A stretch of 51,643 bases of DNA from Methanobacterium sp. UBA279 (GCA_002502855.1 DAQK01000001.1:69453-121095); one strand, 5' to 3'. Positions 18,056 to 27,295 are shown, numbered from the stretch's first letter. The notes: generated by a model from the sequence alone, not told the origin. Made by a program: numbers and translations.

Positions 18056-18514
18056 TTAAGGTTCTTCATAGATGAGTTCTTCATCTGGCAGGGTGTAGCT
18101 GCAGATTTCATCTTCACTGAAGAACAAGGCAATCTCTCGCTCGGCTGATCCTGGGGAATCTGAGGCGTGTATGATATTCCTACCAGTGTCAATGGCGTAG
18201 TCGCCCCTGATTGTTCCTAAATCTGCTTTTTTAGGATTGGTGGCGCCTACTATTTTTCTGATAAGACTTATACATTCGTTGCCTTCAATTACCATGGCCA
18301 GTACTGGTCCTGAGGTTATGTAGTCCACCAGGTCTTTGAAGAATGGTTTTTCTTTGTGCTCGCCGTAGTGTTCCTTTGCCAGGTCATTGTCTATGATGAG
18401 CATCCTGGCGGCGATTATCTTCAGTCCCTTTTCTTCCAGTCTGGTTATTATTTTACCGGTGAGTTTCCTCTTAACTGCGTCTGGTTTAAGCATCAGAAAG
18501 CTTTTTTCCTTCAT
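18056..18514 (-). CDS. ndk: Nucleoside diphosphate kinase
   Basis: The 152-residue protein has the phospho-histidine motif GRNIIHASDSPGSAEREI and the N-terminal MLKPDAVKRKL of the family. It transfers gamma-phosphate between nucleoside di- and triphosphates. Its place between L24e and infB is conserved in many archaea. Confidence 0.97.
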   Translation of the reverse strand: MKEKSFLMLKPDAVKRKLTGKIITRLEEKGLKIIAARMLIIDNDLAKEHYGEHKEKPFFKDLVDYITSGPVLAMVIEGNECISLIRKIVGATNPKKADLGTIRGDYAIDTGRNIIHASDSPGSAEREIALFFSEDEICSYTLPDEELIYEEP

Positions 18515-18526
18515 GTTTCTACCCTG

Positions 18527-18688
18527 TTACTTTTTTACCCACTTAACCTTTCTGGGAACTCTGTTGAGTTTGATCCTGTTTTTTTCACATTTACTGCTGC
18601 AGAAAAAGTATACTGTACCGTCCTTTTTGACGTACATCTTGCCGGTACCGTCTTCCATTTCTTCTCCGCAGAATGAACATGTTCTCAT
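18527..18688 (-). CDS. rpl24e: 50S ribosomal protein L24e
   Basis: This 53-residue zinc-finger protein starts MRTCSFCGEEMEDGTGKMYV and ends NRVPRKVKWVKK. Its four cysteines (CSFC ... CSSKC) bind zinc. It lies 12 nt before ndk and 18 nt after S28e. Confidence 0.94.
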   Translation of the reverse strand: MRTCSFCGEEMEDGTGKMYVKKDGTVYFFCSSKCEKNRIKLNRVPRKVKWVKK

Positions 18689-18706
18689 GATAATACACCT
18701 TTACAT

Positions 18707-18913
18707 TTAGGGTGTACGGATTTCCTTAGCTTCCCGTATGGTATCCAGCAACATTAAAACGTCGCCTTCTCTTATGGCTCCCATAACGTTTCTGGTAAGT
18801 ATCCTACCCTTGTCTCTTCCTTCCAGTATCCTGCATTTTACCTGCATTACTTCTCCGGTCATGCCGGTTCTCTTTAATACTTCAATTACTTCAGCAGGAG
18901 TTCCATCGTCCAT
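18707..18913 (-). CDS. rps28e: 30S ribosomal protein S28e
   Basis: The 68-residue S1-like beta-barrel has the S28e blocks PAEVIEVLKRTGMTGEVMQV and ILTRNVMGAIREGDVLML. It is the second gene of the L7Ae operon, and GGTGA lies before ATG 18913. Confidence 0.96.
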   Translation of the reverse strand: MDDGTPAEVIEVLKRTGMTGEVMQVKCRILEGRDKGRILTRNVMGAIREGDVLMLLDTIREAKEIRTP

Positions 18914-18976
18914 ATAAAATCACCTTCGATTAAAAATAGGAAAGTTATGCCTTTAGGGCTTATTAACTTTCGATGA

Positions 18977-19348
18977 TTATTTTTTAAGTTCTTCGACTTT
19001 CTCCACCACTTCATTTACCAGTTCATCCGCTTCTCCGGCGTCTGTTATACTGGCAGATGCAGTTCCGACGTTTAGACCTGCGGCTTCTCCTAGCTCGTCT
19101 TTAGTGGGAAGGTAGACGTAAGGTATCTCTTTTTCCTCTGCAAGTACCGGGAGATGAGCTGCTATCTCTGGTGGGTCGATGTCCTCTGCAATAAACACTA
19201 AAAGAGCGTTTCCTCTTTCTATTGCTTTGGTTACTTCATTGGTTCCTTTACCAATTTTTCCTGTGTCTCTTGCTATCTCTAAAGCTTCATAGGCTTTATC
19301 TGCTATTTCCTTTGGTACATCAAATTTAACATAAATAGGTTTTGCCAT
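18977..19348 (-). CDS. rpl7ae: Ribosomal protein L7Ae, K-turn binding protein
   Basis: The 123 residues include the RNA-binding signature GTNEVTKAIERGNALLVFIA and the IPYVYLPTKDELGEAAG loop. In archaea L7Ae serves the ribosome, box C/D and H/ACA RNPs, and RNase P. GGAGGT lies 8 nt before ATG 19348. It is the first gene of its operon; a TATA box at 19415-19423 gives a leader of about 43 nt. Confidence 0.97.
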   Translation of the reverse strand: MAKPIYVKFDVPKEIADKAYEALEIARDTGKIGKGTNEVTKAIERGNALLVFIAEDIDPPEIAAHLPVLAEEKEIPYVYLPTKDELGEAAGLNVGTASASITDAGEADELVNEVVEKVEELKK

Positions 19349-19392
<44 letters not shown>

Positions 19393-19414
19393 GATCTTAC
19401 TTTTATTTTTATTG

Positions 19415-19423
19415 CTATAAAAG
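19415..19423 (-). promoter_or_regulatory. TATA box of the L7Ae operon
   Basis: The minus strand reads CTTTTATAG, preceded by purine-rich BRE-like bases. It predicts a start near 19392 and a leader of about 43 nt before L7Ae. Confidence 0.55.
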
Positions 19424-19451
19424 TTTGTTGCGCGATCAGTTAAATGACTTT

Positions 19452-19490
19452 AATAGAGCGTATTTAGTTTTTGATTAAATACAGTCTATT
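19452..19490. other. Strong hairpin in the L7Ae/chagasin-like gap
   Basis: AATAGA pairs with TCTATT and GTATTTA with TAAATAC, separated by a 2x2 internal loop and closed by a 9-nt loop: 13 base pairs in 39 nt. No T-run follows on either strand, so it is not a plain terminator. The rest of 19349-19644 shows a plus-strand TATA-like AATAAATATATAG near 19513 and no gene. Confidence 0.5.
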
Positions 19491-19644
19491 GATTCTAATT
19501 TTAAAACACGGAATAAATATATAGTTAGGTTCAAAATTAGCATTTGAATGTTTAGTAACGATGATATATATACTTTGTTGGTGTGGGGGTTACTGTTAGT
19601 TAAGATTGTGGTAAAATAAGAATAATAAAAAAAGGTTTTAAAAA

Positions 19645-20154
19645 TTATATGCGTTCTATTTTTCTCTTAGACGCGATTACACTAGCAGCCAGGGATAGAA
19701 CCTGCAGTTAATACAACCAATGGAATCCCAGTGTCCTGCATGGGTACAGTATCTGTTGATGGGGTAACGTTGGTGGTGTTATTAGTGGTGTTGTTAACAG
19801 GGGTAATTCCAGCAATTAACACACTGTAAGTCGTGGTGTTAGCGATGTCTCCTCCAGGTCCCTGGTATGTGAAGTTGATACTGGTTTCACCCGGTTGTAG
19901 TGCCTGGAAAACGAATGTACGATTACCAGGAGCCCCTATACCCCTACCTGGCTGGAAAATATCATCAACCAATTCTAAATAGGTTTCATTGTAATCAACG
20001 TGCCACGAGTAACCTGTAGATGGATTGCTGGATAATGTTATGTTGAATGATTCATTAACCCTAACATTAATATCAGCTGCAAAACTAGTCCCGGCCATTA
20101 TGCCATAATGCAAAGAATGCATAAAATACACGTTGTTAAGTATTTTGGGTTCAA
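19645..20154 (-). CDS. Chagasin-like (inhibitor I42) surface protein, frameshifted at both ends
   Basis: The central frame (19682-20131) has the chagasin/I42 loops: NPSTGYSWHV, GIGAPGNRTFVFQAL and GETSINFTYQGP. The family inhibits papain-like cysteine proteases. A Thr/Asn-rich stretch with glycosylation sequons follows. Upstream, another frame from TTG 20154 (GGAGTG before it) encodes MNPKYLTTCILCILCIMA, a signal peptide joining MAGTSFAAD if one G is restored near 20103. Downstream, a third frame gives LAASVIASKRKIERI, a membrane anchor, if one base is restored near 19694. The rebuilt product is an anchored exported protein of about 168 residues. Confidence 0.7.
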
Positions 20155-20269
20155 AAAAACTACACTCCCACTAAATGGGTAATTTTGTAATATTTTAGTG
20201 GAATTACTATTTAAAATTTCACAAAGAAAACCAGAGGAGATGCAACGAAAATAAAATTATGTGACATAA

Positions 20270-20298
20270 ATAAAAAAAGAATTTAAAAAAGAAAAAAG
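20270..20298 (-). terminator. Oligo-T terminator after the histone gene
   Basis: On the minus strand several T5-T7 runs (CTTTTTTC, CTTTTTTAAA, CTTTTTTTA) follow the histone stop within 45 nt. Confidence 0.5.
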
Positions 20299-20313
20299 AG
20301 TAGGAAAAGCTGT

Positions 20314-20520
<207 letters not shown>

Positions 20521-20570
20521 AATATCACCTCATTTTTGTATATTTGTTATTATACTCTGTTGTCCTACTC

Positions 20571-20584
20571 TTATATATATTTAT
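20571..20584 (-). promoter_or_regulatory. Strong TATA box of the histone gene
   Basis: The minus strand reads ATAAATATATATAA. The predicted start near 20548 gives a leader of about 28 nt that contains GAGGTGAT. Confidence 0.65.
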
Positions 20585-20782
20585 CGTATATTTCAGTGAT
20601 TATTTGGTGATCTGTAATGATATTTAGACACTTAGTGGTGATCCATATTCATTTGCGCCACTTAATGAGGAATCATAAAATAAAAAGTCACATTGAAAAA
20701 ATTAGAATATAGATAAAGTTCAAATTTTAAAAAAAATAGATGAAGTTAAATTTTTCCAAAAAAAAGTCCAGTAAGAAATGAG

Positions 20783-21979
20783 TTATAAATCCTTTAAAAC
20801 ATTTTTAAGGGATTCGATATTTGCTTCGATACTAACCGGTTCCTTACAGGCATTAATTGCAGTGTTGGGGTCTTTTAAAAGATGTCCGGTTACGATGCAT
20901 ACCACATCTTCTCCGTTATCTATTTCACCAGATTCCACCAGCTTGCGGAGACCAGCGATGGATGAAGCACTGGCCGGTTCCACACCAATTCCCTCGGTTC
21001 TGGCCAGTAATTTCTGGGCGTCCAGTATCTCTTCATCGGTCACGGTATCTGAGGTTCCATCCGAATCATAGATAGCACGGAGTGCTTTAAGGGCGCTTAC
21101 CGGGGCACCGATTCTGATGGCCGTGGCCACGGTTTCCGGGTTCTCCACTGGTATGATTTCTTCTGCACCTTTTCGAACGGCATTAGTTATGGGGCAGGCT
21201 CCCTCTGCCTGTATACCAGTCATCCGGGGCAGGTCCTCAATGAACCCGGCCTCATAGAATTCACGGACACCCTTCCAGATGGCGGATATGTTCCCGGCGT
21301 TACCCACCGGTAAGATAATCCGGTCAGGAGACCTCCATCCCAGATCATCGACTATCTCAAAGCCTATGGATTTTTGACCCTCCAACCTGTAGGGGTTTAT
21401 GGAGTTTAAAAGGTAAAGCTCACCCTCCAGTGCCAGGGCAGTCACTGCCTCCAGGGCCTCGTCAAAGTTACCGTTAACTGATAGGACTTCTGCTCCGTGA
21501 AACATGGCCTGGGCCAGTTTACCCAGGGCCACCTTCCCAGAGGGTAAAAGCACTATACACTTTAATCCAGCCCTTGCAGCGTAAGCCGCCAGTGAAGCCG
21601 AGGTGTTCCCTGTGGAGGCGCAGCCTACAGTGTCCACACCCAGTTCAACAGCCTTGGTTATACCTACACTCATCCCCCGGTCCTTGAAGCTTCCGGTTGG
21701 GTTGGATCCTTCCACTTTCACATGGAGGGTCACACCTAACTCTTCTCCTAATCTATCACATTTGATGAAGGGTGTTCCTCCCTCCTGGAGTGAAATTATC
21801 CGGGTTTCATCCACGGGCATGAATTCCTTATACTTCCACATGGTGTTTCTTCTGCACTCGAATATATCTCTGGATACATCTGGTTCCATCACCACTTCCA
21901 GGATAGAATCACACTCCCGGCATGTATAAATTATTTCGTCGAGGCCGTACTCTGCCCCGCATGAAATACATCTAATCAT
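20783..21979 (-). CDS. thrC: Threonine synthase
   Basis: This 398-residue fold-type II PLP enzyme starts with a zinc-ribbon-like segment (CISCG ... CRECDS) and holds the PLP lysine in NPTGSFKDRGM and the phosphate loop PVGNAGN. It converts O-phosphohomoserine to threonine. ATG 21979 is preferred over TTG 21994 because GGAG lies about 10 nt upstream of it. A minus-strand T8 run after the stop (about 20758-20765) probably ends transcription. Confidence 0.94.
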   Translation of the reverse strand: MIRCISCGAEYGLDEIIYTCRECDSILEVVMEPDVSRDIFECRRNTMWKYKEFMPVDETRIISLQEGGTPFIKCDRLGEELGVTLHVKVEGSNPTGSFKDRGMSVGITKAVELGVDTVGCASTGNTSASLAAYAARAGLKCIVLLPSGKVALGKLAQAMFHGAEVLSVNGNFDEALEAVTALALEGELYLLNSINPYRLEGQKSIGFEIVDDLGWRSPDRIILPVGNAGNISAIWKGVREFYEAGFIEDLPRMTGIQAEGACPITNAVRKGAEEIIPVENPETVATAIRIGAPVSALKALRAIYDSDGTSDTVTDEEILDAQKLLARTEGIGVEPASASSIAGLRKLVESGEIDNGEDVVCIVTGHLLKDPNTAINACKEPVSIEANIESLKNVLKDL

Positions 21980-22161
21980 CGTTAGTTTCTCCAATATAGT
22001 TTAGTGTAATTTTTTTAGTTTAATGTAATTTCCATAAAAAGAAACTTTTGAAAAGTCTTTCACTTTTACAAATTTTTTCTTAAAATGGCAATTTAAAAAT
22101 TGGTATATTTTTTCTCTAATATAAGAAGTTAAGTGGGGTAACTCTTAGATGGATCATCTGG

Positions 22162-22791
22162 TTATATCACGCTTTGGATGAACTGCCCCCAGCCAATACT
22201 CAAATTGGCTTCAATAAATGCGGCTATAATAAGTAGAATAACACCGATGATAAATAGGGCCAGGGAATCCTTAAAGTCATCGTAGTTAACTTTAAGAAGG
22301 TATGATATCTGATTTTTTATGGATATGTTCCTTTTAATCTTGGTCACATCGTTTAGGAAATGGAAGACTATGCTGCCCAGTTTAAAACCAGCTGCTCCGG
22401 CCAGGATAATCCCTGTAAGCTCAAAGATACCGTGGGGTAGGGTGAAAATAATGAAATCAGCCAGAGGGACCTTGGAAACCACGTATCCAATGAACAACCC
22501 ATTGGCAACCAGTAAAAACGCAGTTGCCACACCCATCAGAACACCGCCAATATACATGTAAGAGGCCACAGTGGCGTTATTTATAAATAGAGACAGGGTT
22601 TCAAGTTTTAATGTACCATCACTCACCCTTTGCTGGAAATTTGCAAGCAAAGGGGCTAAAATTGAGTCTAAAAACCCGGCAAACAGGTAACTGATTACCA
22701 TAGAGCCAAAAAGCAGCAGGATAGAAGTCCATAAAAAGATCTCATTCCTACTTAGAAGGCCGATAAGAAATCCTGAATGTTTATCCCTCAT
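22162..22791 (-). CDS. SpoIIM-like (DUF95) membrane protein
   Basis: The 209-residue protein has about five membrane helices and the DUF95 centre (IFTLPHGIFELTGIILAGAAG), whose P-H-G-x-x-E core is conserved from archaea to Bacillus SpoIIM. The role in archaea is unknown; membrane or envelope organisation is often proposed. It lies 87 nt downstream of trpS on the same strand. Confidence 0.85.
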   Translation of the reverse strand: MRDKHSGFLIGLLSRNEIFLWTSILLLFGSMVISYLFAGFLDSILAPLLANFQQRVSDGTLKLETLSLFINNATVASYMYIGGVLMGVATAFLLVANGLFIGYVVSKVPLADFIIFTLPHGIFELTGIILAGAAGFKLGSIVFHFLNDVTKIKRNISIKNQISYLLKVNYDDFKDSLALFIIGVILLIIAAFIEANLSIGWGQFIQSVI

Positions 22792-22878
22792 GGTATGCTA
22801 CCATTCCCCTTTCTCTGATAATCTGTTTAGATTTGTTTATTAATAATTTACACTCCGGTATAAATATGTTTGTGAATC

Positions 22879-23970
22879 TCAGCTGAGGATGCTTTCTGCC
22901 ATATCCCTGGCCTTTTCCCTCTCCAGGGATATTTTCTGGAAGAATTTTTCCACCAGTTCCGCAGCGTTCTGTTTGCACTGCCCGCACATGATGTTCCCTT
23001 CCCGGCAGTCCCTGTAGATCTCCTTGAGCTCCTTATCATCAGGGGTTAAGTGGTAGAGCAGCATTTCATAGACCACGCACTCCTCGGGAACACCTCCAGT
23101 TTCCTTCTGTTCCTCCAGGGTTTCTTTTCCGCCTGTTTTAGCGGTTTTAAGCTTTTTAACCGCCACTTCTGGGGGGTCGCTCAGGAATATGGCGGTTTTG
23201 GGTTTGCTGCTGGACATCTTATCCCCGGTAAGCCCGGTTATAAACCGGTGGTAAGTGGAGGATGGTGAGATGAAGTGGTAGGTTGATTTGAACCTTTCGG
23301 CGATATCCCTGGTGAGCCTGATATGGGGATCCTGATCAGGACCGACCGGGACCACGGTGGGTTTGGGGCCTCCAAATTCCTCAAGCTGCGGATGGAGGAT
23401 ATCAGCCACCTGGATCAGGGACACGTAAACATGGGCCAAGTTGGTGCTGTTAGAAAAACCATAGATGGCCTTGAGTTCGCTCAAGTTAACTTTCTTGGCC
23501 AGTTTATAAGCCAGGTTCTCCACCGCCCTGTTTTCAGACTGCAGGTAGATGTGAAAATCTTTATCTTCAAAGTCCAGTCCCAGGGCGATGTAGTTGGTGA
23601 TGTATTCTTCTACAGCCAGCTTCCTGGAGGTTTCAAAGTCCACCCCCCTTGCGGAGTAGGATTCCATATCGGCTATGGGGATGTAGACCTCTGCTCCCTT
23701 TTTCTGGTACCAGATAAGCTGGTCAACCACCATTTTATGGCCGATGTGCATCTTACCACTGGGCATCATCCCGGTGACCACGGCAAAACTATTACCTTCC
23801 CGCATGGCCTTGACTATCCTTCCATAGTCTCTATGGCCGAATATAACACCCCTCCTCATTAATGGATGGGGCTCCTCTATATCATCCAGTAAATCAGCGA
23901 AGGGTTTGATTCCGAACTGTTCCCTCAGCTTCTCATAATCTATAATGGTTGAACTCCATGGATCTATCAA
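22879..23970 (-). CDS. trpS: Tryptophan-tRNA ligase
   Basis: This 363-residue class I synthetase has PSGKMHIGHK (HIGH motif) and GDKMSSSKPK (KMSKS motif). The FVVTGMMPSG-like approach (SFAVVTGMMPSG) and the length fit the archaeal/eukaryotic TrpRS type. The start is TTG 23970 with GAGGTAAT 4-5 nt upstream. It follows endA by about 100 nt on the same strand. Confidence 0.93.
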   Translation of the reverse strand: MIDPWSSTIIDYEKLREQFGIKPFADLLDDIEEPHPLMRRGVIFGHRDYGRIVKAMREGNSFAVVTGMMPSGKMHIGHKMVVDQLIWYQKKGAEVYIPIADMESYSARGVDFETSRKLAVEEYITNYIALGLDFEDKDFHIYLQSENRAVENLAYKLAKKVNLSELKAIYGFSNSTNLAHVYVSLIQVADILHPQLEEFGGPKPTVVPVGPDQDPHIRLTRDIAERFKSTYHFISPSSTYHRFITGLTGDKMSSSKPKTAIFLSDPPEVAVKKLKTAKTGGKETLEEQKETGGVPEECVVYEMLLYHLTPDDKELKEIYRDCREGNIMCGQCKQNAAELVEKFFQKISLEREKARDMAESILS

Positions 23971-24074
23971 GTTTATTACCTCTTTAAAATCATTCTGTGA
24001 ATAGTTACATCTATAAAATCTATTAGAAGGGATGTATGAAATATTTTTTAATTTTTATGGGGTTGTCTAAATTT

Positions 24075-24578
24075 TTAAGGACGGGTCCATTCTATGTTGT
24101 AATAGGTTATATCATTTTCCTGGTCCACCACAGCCAGAAGCAGGTATTTATTTACCCCATGAGCTACCCGCACGTAACTGGAGAGGTCTTTAAGGGGTAT
24201 GTGATCATTTTCTGATGCCACCTTTACTAAGTAGTTGGAATGGCCCTCACCAGGGGTGGTTCCCCTTTCGTATAGACGGAATTCTGACCCGTATTTAAAT
24301 CCGGTTTTGATGATGTAGCCCCTGTTTCTCAGATCACGGAAAACCAGGTAATCAGCAAATAATCCGTTATCATGGATTATCTGGTACATCTCATCCAGGG
24401 ATACTTCCTTCCCGTCCTGGTTTACCTTGATCTTATCCTTCTCCAGGAGATAGAGGGCTTCAATAAGGGATAGCTGTAGACCTTCTTCTGTTAAGTTACC
24501 ATAGTGACTTTTAAAGTGTAGAGTCTCTGATTTTCCGTCTTTTATAATTATCAAGTCTTTTTTAAGCTCAGAATTCAA
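24075..24578 (-). CDS. endA: tRNA-splicing endonuclease
   Basis: The 167-residue protein is the homotetrameric archaeal type. The catalytic triad is visible as Tyr in FRLYERG, His in GEGHSNYLV and Lys in GVNKYLLLAVV. It cuts tRNA introns at bulge-helix-bulge motifs. The start is TTG 24578 with GGGTG upstream. Confidence 0.95.
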   Translation of the reverse strand: MNSELKKDLIIIKDGKSETLHFKSHYGNLTEEGLQLSLIEALYLLEKDKIKVNQDGKEVSLDEMYQIIHDNGLFADYLVFRDLRNRGYIIKTGFKYGSEFRLYERGTTPGEGHSNYLVKVASENDHIPLKDLSSYVRVAHGVNKYLLLAVVDQENDITYYNIEWTRP

Positions 24579-24708
24579 TTTAACACCCGGTTTAATTGGA
24601 TTATCTTATTTATTAAATATTCCCATTTATTCAACGTTCCTGGGGGAGGATTTTGTATACTTATAGGGTGCAGTTATTCCATATTAGTATTTTATAAGTG
24701 GCGTAGTA

Positions 24709-25292
24709 TTATTCCATACTAGCGTGTCTTCTCTTCAGGTCATCTTCTTTTTTACCCAATCGATGCATGAACTCAGCAATAAGCCCGTCCAGGAAGAGAT
24801 GGGTGCTGTCTTCAAATAAAGTCCCCATAGGTACCAGATCATCATAGTTACCCTTTAGTGCAGTGGATAATGGGTGTTCCCATGGTTCCTTAGACTTACT
24901 GTCGATGTTTACATTAACATCAATGTATTTTCCCAGCGTGGAATTGGGATTGGTGGTTATACCCACCACTGTTGCCCCGATTTCCTGTGCAGTGTGGGCG
25001 GCGGTGGTTACTAGCTTGGTTTCACCAGATCCCGATATGGCAATGAGGCAGTCGGATTCATTTATGGCCGGGGTGGTTACATCTCCCACCACGTACACGG
25101 TGAAGCCAAGGTGCATCAGGTGCATGGCAAATGCTTTTCCAATGAGTATTGACCTTCCACTGCCCACGATGAAGGTGGCGTCAGAATTTATGATGGTCTC
25201 TATCATCTTATCCTTCTGGACCTTGTCTATCTGGCCTATAACTGCCAGGGTGTGTTTGTTTATTTCTTGGCTGTTCTTTTTATGTACTCCAT
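24709..25292 (-). CDS. hxlB: 6-phospho-3-hexuloisomerase (one-base frameshift near the 5' end)
   Basis: The SIS domain shows FIVGSGRSILIGKAFAMHLM, LIAISGSGETKLV and LFEDSTHLFLDG. The enzyme interconverts 3-hexulose-6-phosphate and fructose-6-phosphate; in archaea this supplies pentoses and handles formaldehyde. The long frame has an ATG only at 25206, too late. Upstream, ATG 25292 with GAGGCGG 9 nt before it gives MEYIKRTAK, then the frame breaks. Restoring one G near 25266 (AAGAAA to AAGGAAA) yields MEYIKRTAKEINKHTLAVI and a normal protein of about 194 residues. A sequence error is likely. Confidence 0.85.
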
Positions 25293-25369
25293 ATGTTTTA
25301 ACCGCCTCAAAGTTTTAAATTTTAGATTATAATAATAGAATTATCTGGTTATGGTTAAAGATGTTCCGG

Positions 25370-26038
25370 TTAAAGACCGGTGATCCTTATTCCCGCCAGT
25401 TTTATCCGGTTTCTGATGTTCAGGTTTATCAGTAAGGGTGTGATCTTTTCCACTATACGGGCGTTTTCCAGGCCTCCGCAGTCGATGGATCTGACACCGG
25501 GTATCTTTTCGGCAAGTTCCATTATCAGGGCCTTTGCTTCTTCATCTTCTCCGGATATCAGGCAGTCGCAGTCCACTTCTGAGTCGATGTTGGTGAGTGA
25601 GGCTGCGCTGATGTTGTTGAAAGCGGATATCACCTGAACATCTTTATCTTTCAGGAATTCTGCAGTTCTTTCCACGGCAGAACCTTCCCATACGCTAACG
25701 AATCGGACTGGGGAACCGCCTATACAGCTTTCCAGGGGGACTGTTGCATCTACTATTATCTTCCCCTTTACATCATCCTTTATGCTGCTGAGGGTGGCCA
25801 TCTGGGCCTGTAAAGGCACGGTTAGAAGAACGATGTCTCCTTTTTGAGCCGCTTCACTATTGGTGGCTGCTTGAATGTTGTTTATCTCTTCCTTGATCAT
25901 GTTTTTAACCAAGTTCACGGCATTTAGTGCTTTTTTAACATCTCTAGAGCCAATTATTACCTCTTCACCTGCTTTTGCAAATCTTAATGCTAATCCTAAG
26001 CCTTGATCTCCGGTCCCGCCTACTATTGCGATTTTCAT
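25370..26038 (-). CDS. npdG: F420H2:NADP+ oxidoreductase
   Basis: The 222-residue protein starts with the dinucleotide fold MKIAIVGGTGDQGLGLALRF and has IIGSRD next to it, which selects NADP. It passes hydride between F420H2 and NADP+, the methanogen route to NADPH. Later landmarks are DATVPLESCIGGSPVRF and VISAFNNISA. A minus-strand TATA-like AAATATATCG lies about 26087-26096. Confidence 0.93.
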   Translation of the reverse strand: MKIAIVGGTGDQGLGLALRFAKAGEEVIIGSRDVKKALNAVNLVKNMIKEEINNIQAATNSEAAQKGDIVLLTVPLQAQMATLSSIKDDVKGKIIVDATVPLESCIGGSPVRFVSVWEGSAVERTAEFLKDKDVQVISAFNNISAASLTNIDSEVDCDCLISGEDEEAKALIMELAEKIPGVRSIDCGGLENARIVEKITPLLINLNIRNRIKLAGIRITGL

Positions 26039-26395
26039 AAGAAGAACTCTCCCTAAATTTTTTAGTTACTGTTAATTTAAATAACGATATATTTAAGGAA
26101 TTTGATTATTTTATTAGGGGTTACTTTAGGAATCGGTGTACTGTTAACACTGGAAACAAAAAAACATATATGTTTACACCACTTTTTTTATTTTAAATGT
26201 TATATGCTTCTGTTTTACTTTTATAAAAGTCATAAAATGATTTTTCATATTAATCTAACCAACTGAAGTGGGCAATAAATTGACAGGGTGTTCCCATCAC
26301 GTAACTTTATATAGAAAGATAAACAATCGTATTAACGGAATTATGCTTCCGACTTCCGATAAAAGTATTAAGGGGTTATAACCAAGGAGGTAAAT
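26039..26395. other. Divergent intergenic region with two perfect palindromes
   Basis: This gap holds the npdG promoter on the left and the amidotransferase promoter on the right. It also has two perfect palindromes, AACATATATGTT at 26163-26174 and ACTTTTATAAAAGT at 26217-26230; the second contains a TATA-like core on both strands. I see no coding frame with a ribosome binding site. Confidence 0.5.
26303..26314 (+). promoter_or_regulatory. TATA box of the amidotransferase gene
   Basis: AACTTTATATAG predicts a start near 26336, a leader of about 60 nt and a strong AAGGAGGT 6 nt before ATG 26396. Confidence 0.6.
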
Positions 26396-27115
26396 ATGAG
26401 GCTCCACTACATACAGCACGTTCACTTTGAAAATCCAGGGAGCATACTTACCTGGGCAACTAAAGAGGGCTGCAGTGTAACCAGCACACACCTATACAAC
26501 TATGAAAAACTTCCAGCCAAATCAGATTTTGACTGGCTGGTGGTTATGGGCGGGCCCATGAACATCTACCAGGAGGATGAATATCCATGGCTTGTCCCGG
26601 AAAAGCGGTTCATCCGGGAGGCCATCGATTCTGGAAAGGTAGTAATTGGCATATGCCTGGGTGCCCAAATCATCGCAGATGTGATGGGTGGGAAAATAGG
26701 GAAAAATCCCTATCCTGAGATCGGCTGGTTCCCGATCAAATTGAAAGAAGAAGCAAGAATCTCACCTCTGTTCTCCTTCTTACCAGAGGAACCCATGGTT
26801 TTTCAGTGGCATGGAGATACATTCAGCAACCTACCAGAAGACGCAGTCTGTCTGGCAGAAAGTGACGCCTGCCATCATCAGGCATTTGTCTATAAAGATA
26901 GAGTATTCGGGTTTCAGTTTCACCTGGAATCCACTCAGGAGACAATTGGAAACCTGGTGAACCACTGTATAGAGGAAATGGTTCCTGATAGTTTTGTCCA
27001 AACCCCAGAGGAAGTGTTATCCCATCCAGAATATGTTGAGCAAGCTAATCAGTGGATGGACATGTTCCTCACGCAACTGAAAAATGAAAAAATAAGTAAT
27101 GGTGTAATATCATAA
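26396..27115 (+). CDS. Class I glutamine amidotransferase-like protein
   Basis: The 239 residues form a stand-alone GATase-1 domain with the nucleophile in VIGICLGAQIIAD and the catalytic histidine in FGFQFHLEST. VVMGGPMNIYQEDEYPWL is typical of the GMP-synthase-like YfeJ group. Ammonia or glutamine-derived transfer to an unknown acceptor, or gamma-glutamyl hydrolysis, is likely. No synthetase partner is adjacent. A bulged hairpin with a T-run follows. Confidence 0.85.
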   Translation: MRLHYIQHVHFENPGSILTWATKEGCSVTSTHLYNYEKLPAKSDFDWLVVMGGPMNIYQEDEYPWLVPEKRFIREAIDSGKVVIGICLGAQIIADVMGGKIGKNPYPEIGWFPIKLKEEARISPLFSFLPEEPMVFQWHGDTFSNLPEDAVCLAESDACHHQAFVYKDRVFGFQFHLESTQETIGNLVNHCIEEMVPDSFVQTPEEVLSHPEYVEQANQWMDMFLTQLKNEKISNGVIS

Positions 27116-27174
27116 AAAACAGAGGAAATTCAGGCCATCAGGAAAAACTTTACCAAGAATGAATTTACGCAAGT

Positions 27175-27215
27175 AAAGGGTGCCGATTACCCTCTCCTAC
27201 GGCATCTTTATTTTT
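27175..27215 (+). terminator. Hairpin plus T-rich terminator of the amidotransferase gene
   Basis: AAAG pairs with CTTT and TGCCG with CGGCA (27175-27209, small bulge between), followed by TTTATTTTT. Confidence 0.55.
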
Positions 27216-27286
27216 CATTTAGACTTTAATGTTTTTTTTGGAGTTTACCTATATCAAATCACAAAAAAATTCCTCCATATAAAAAC

Positions 27287-27295
27287 ATATATATA
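27287..27295 (+). promoter_or_regulatory. TATA box of the candidate ncRNA
   Basis: ATATATATA centred on 27291 lies 26 nt before 27317, where the closing helix of the predicted RNA begins. A-rich bases precede it. Confidence 0.5.

Noticed and set aside
19545..19640. C/D-box-like small RNA (CGATGAT ... GTTACTGTTAG)
   Set aside because: Box D (CTGA) is absent and box C is imperfect; no terminal stem brings them together.
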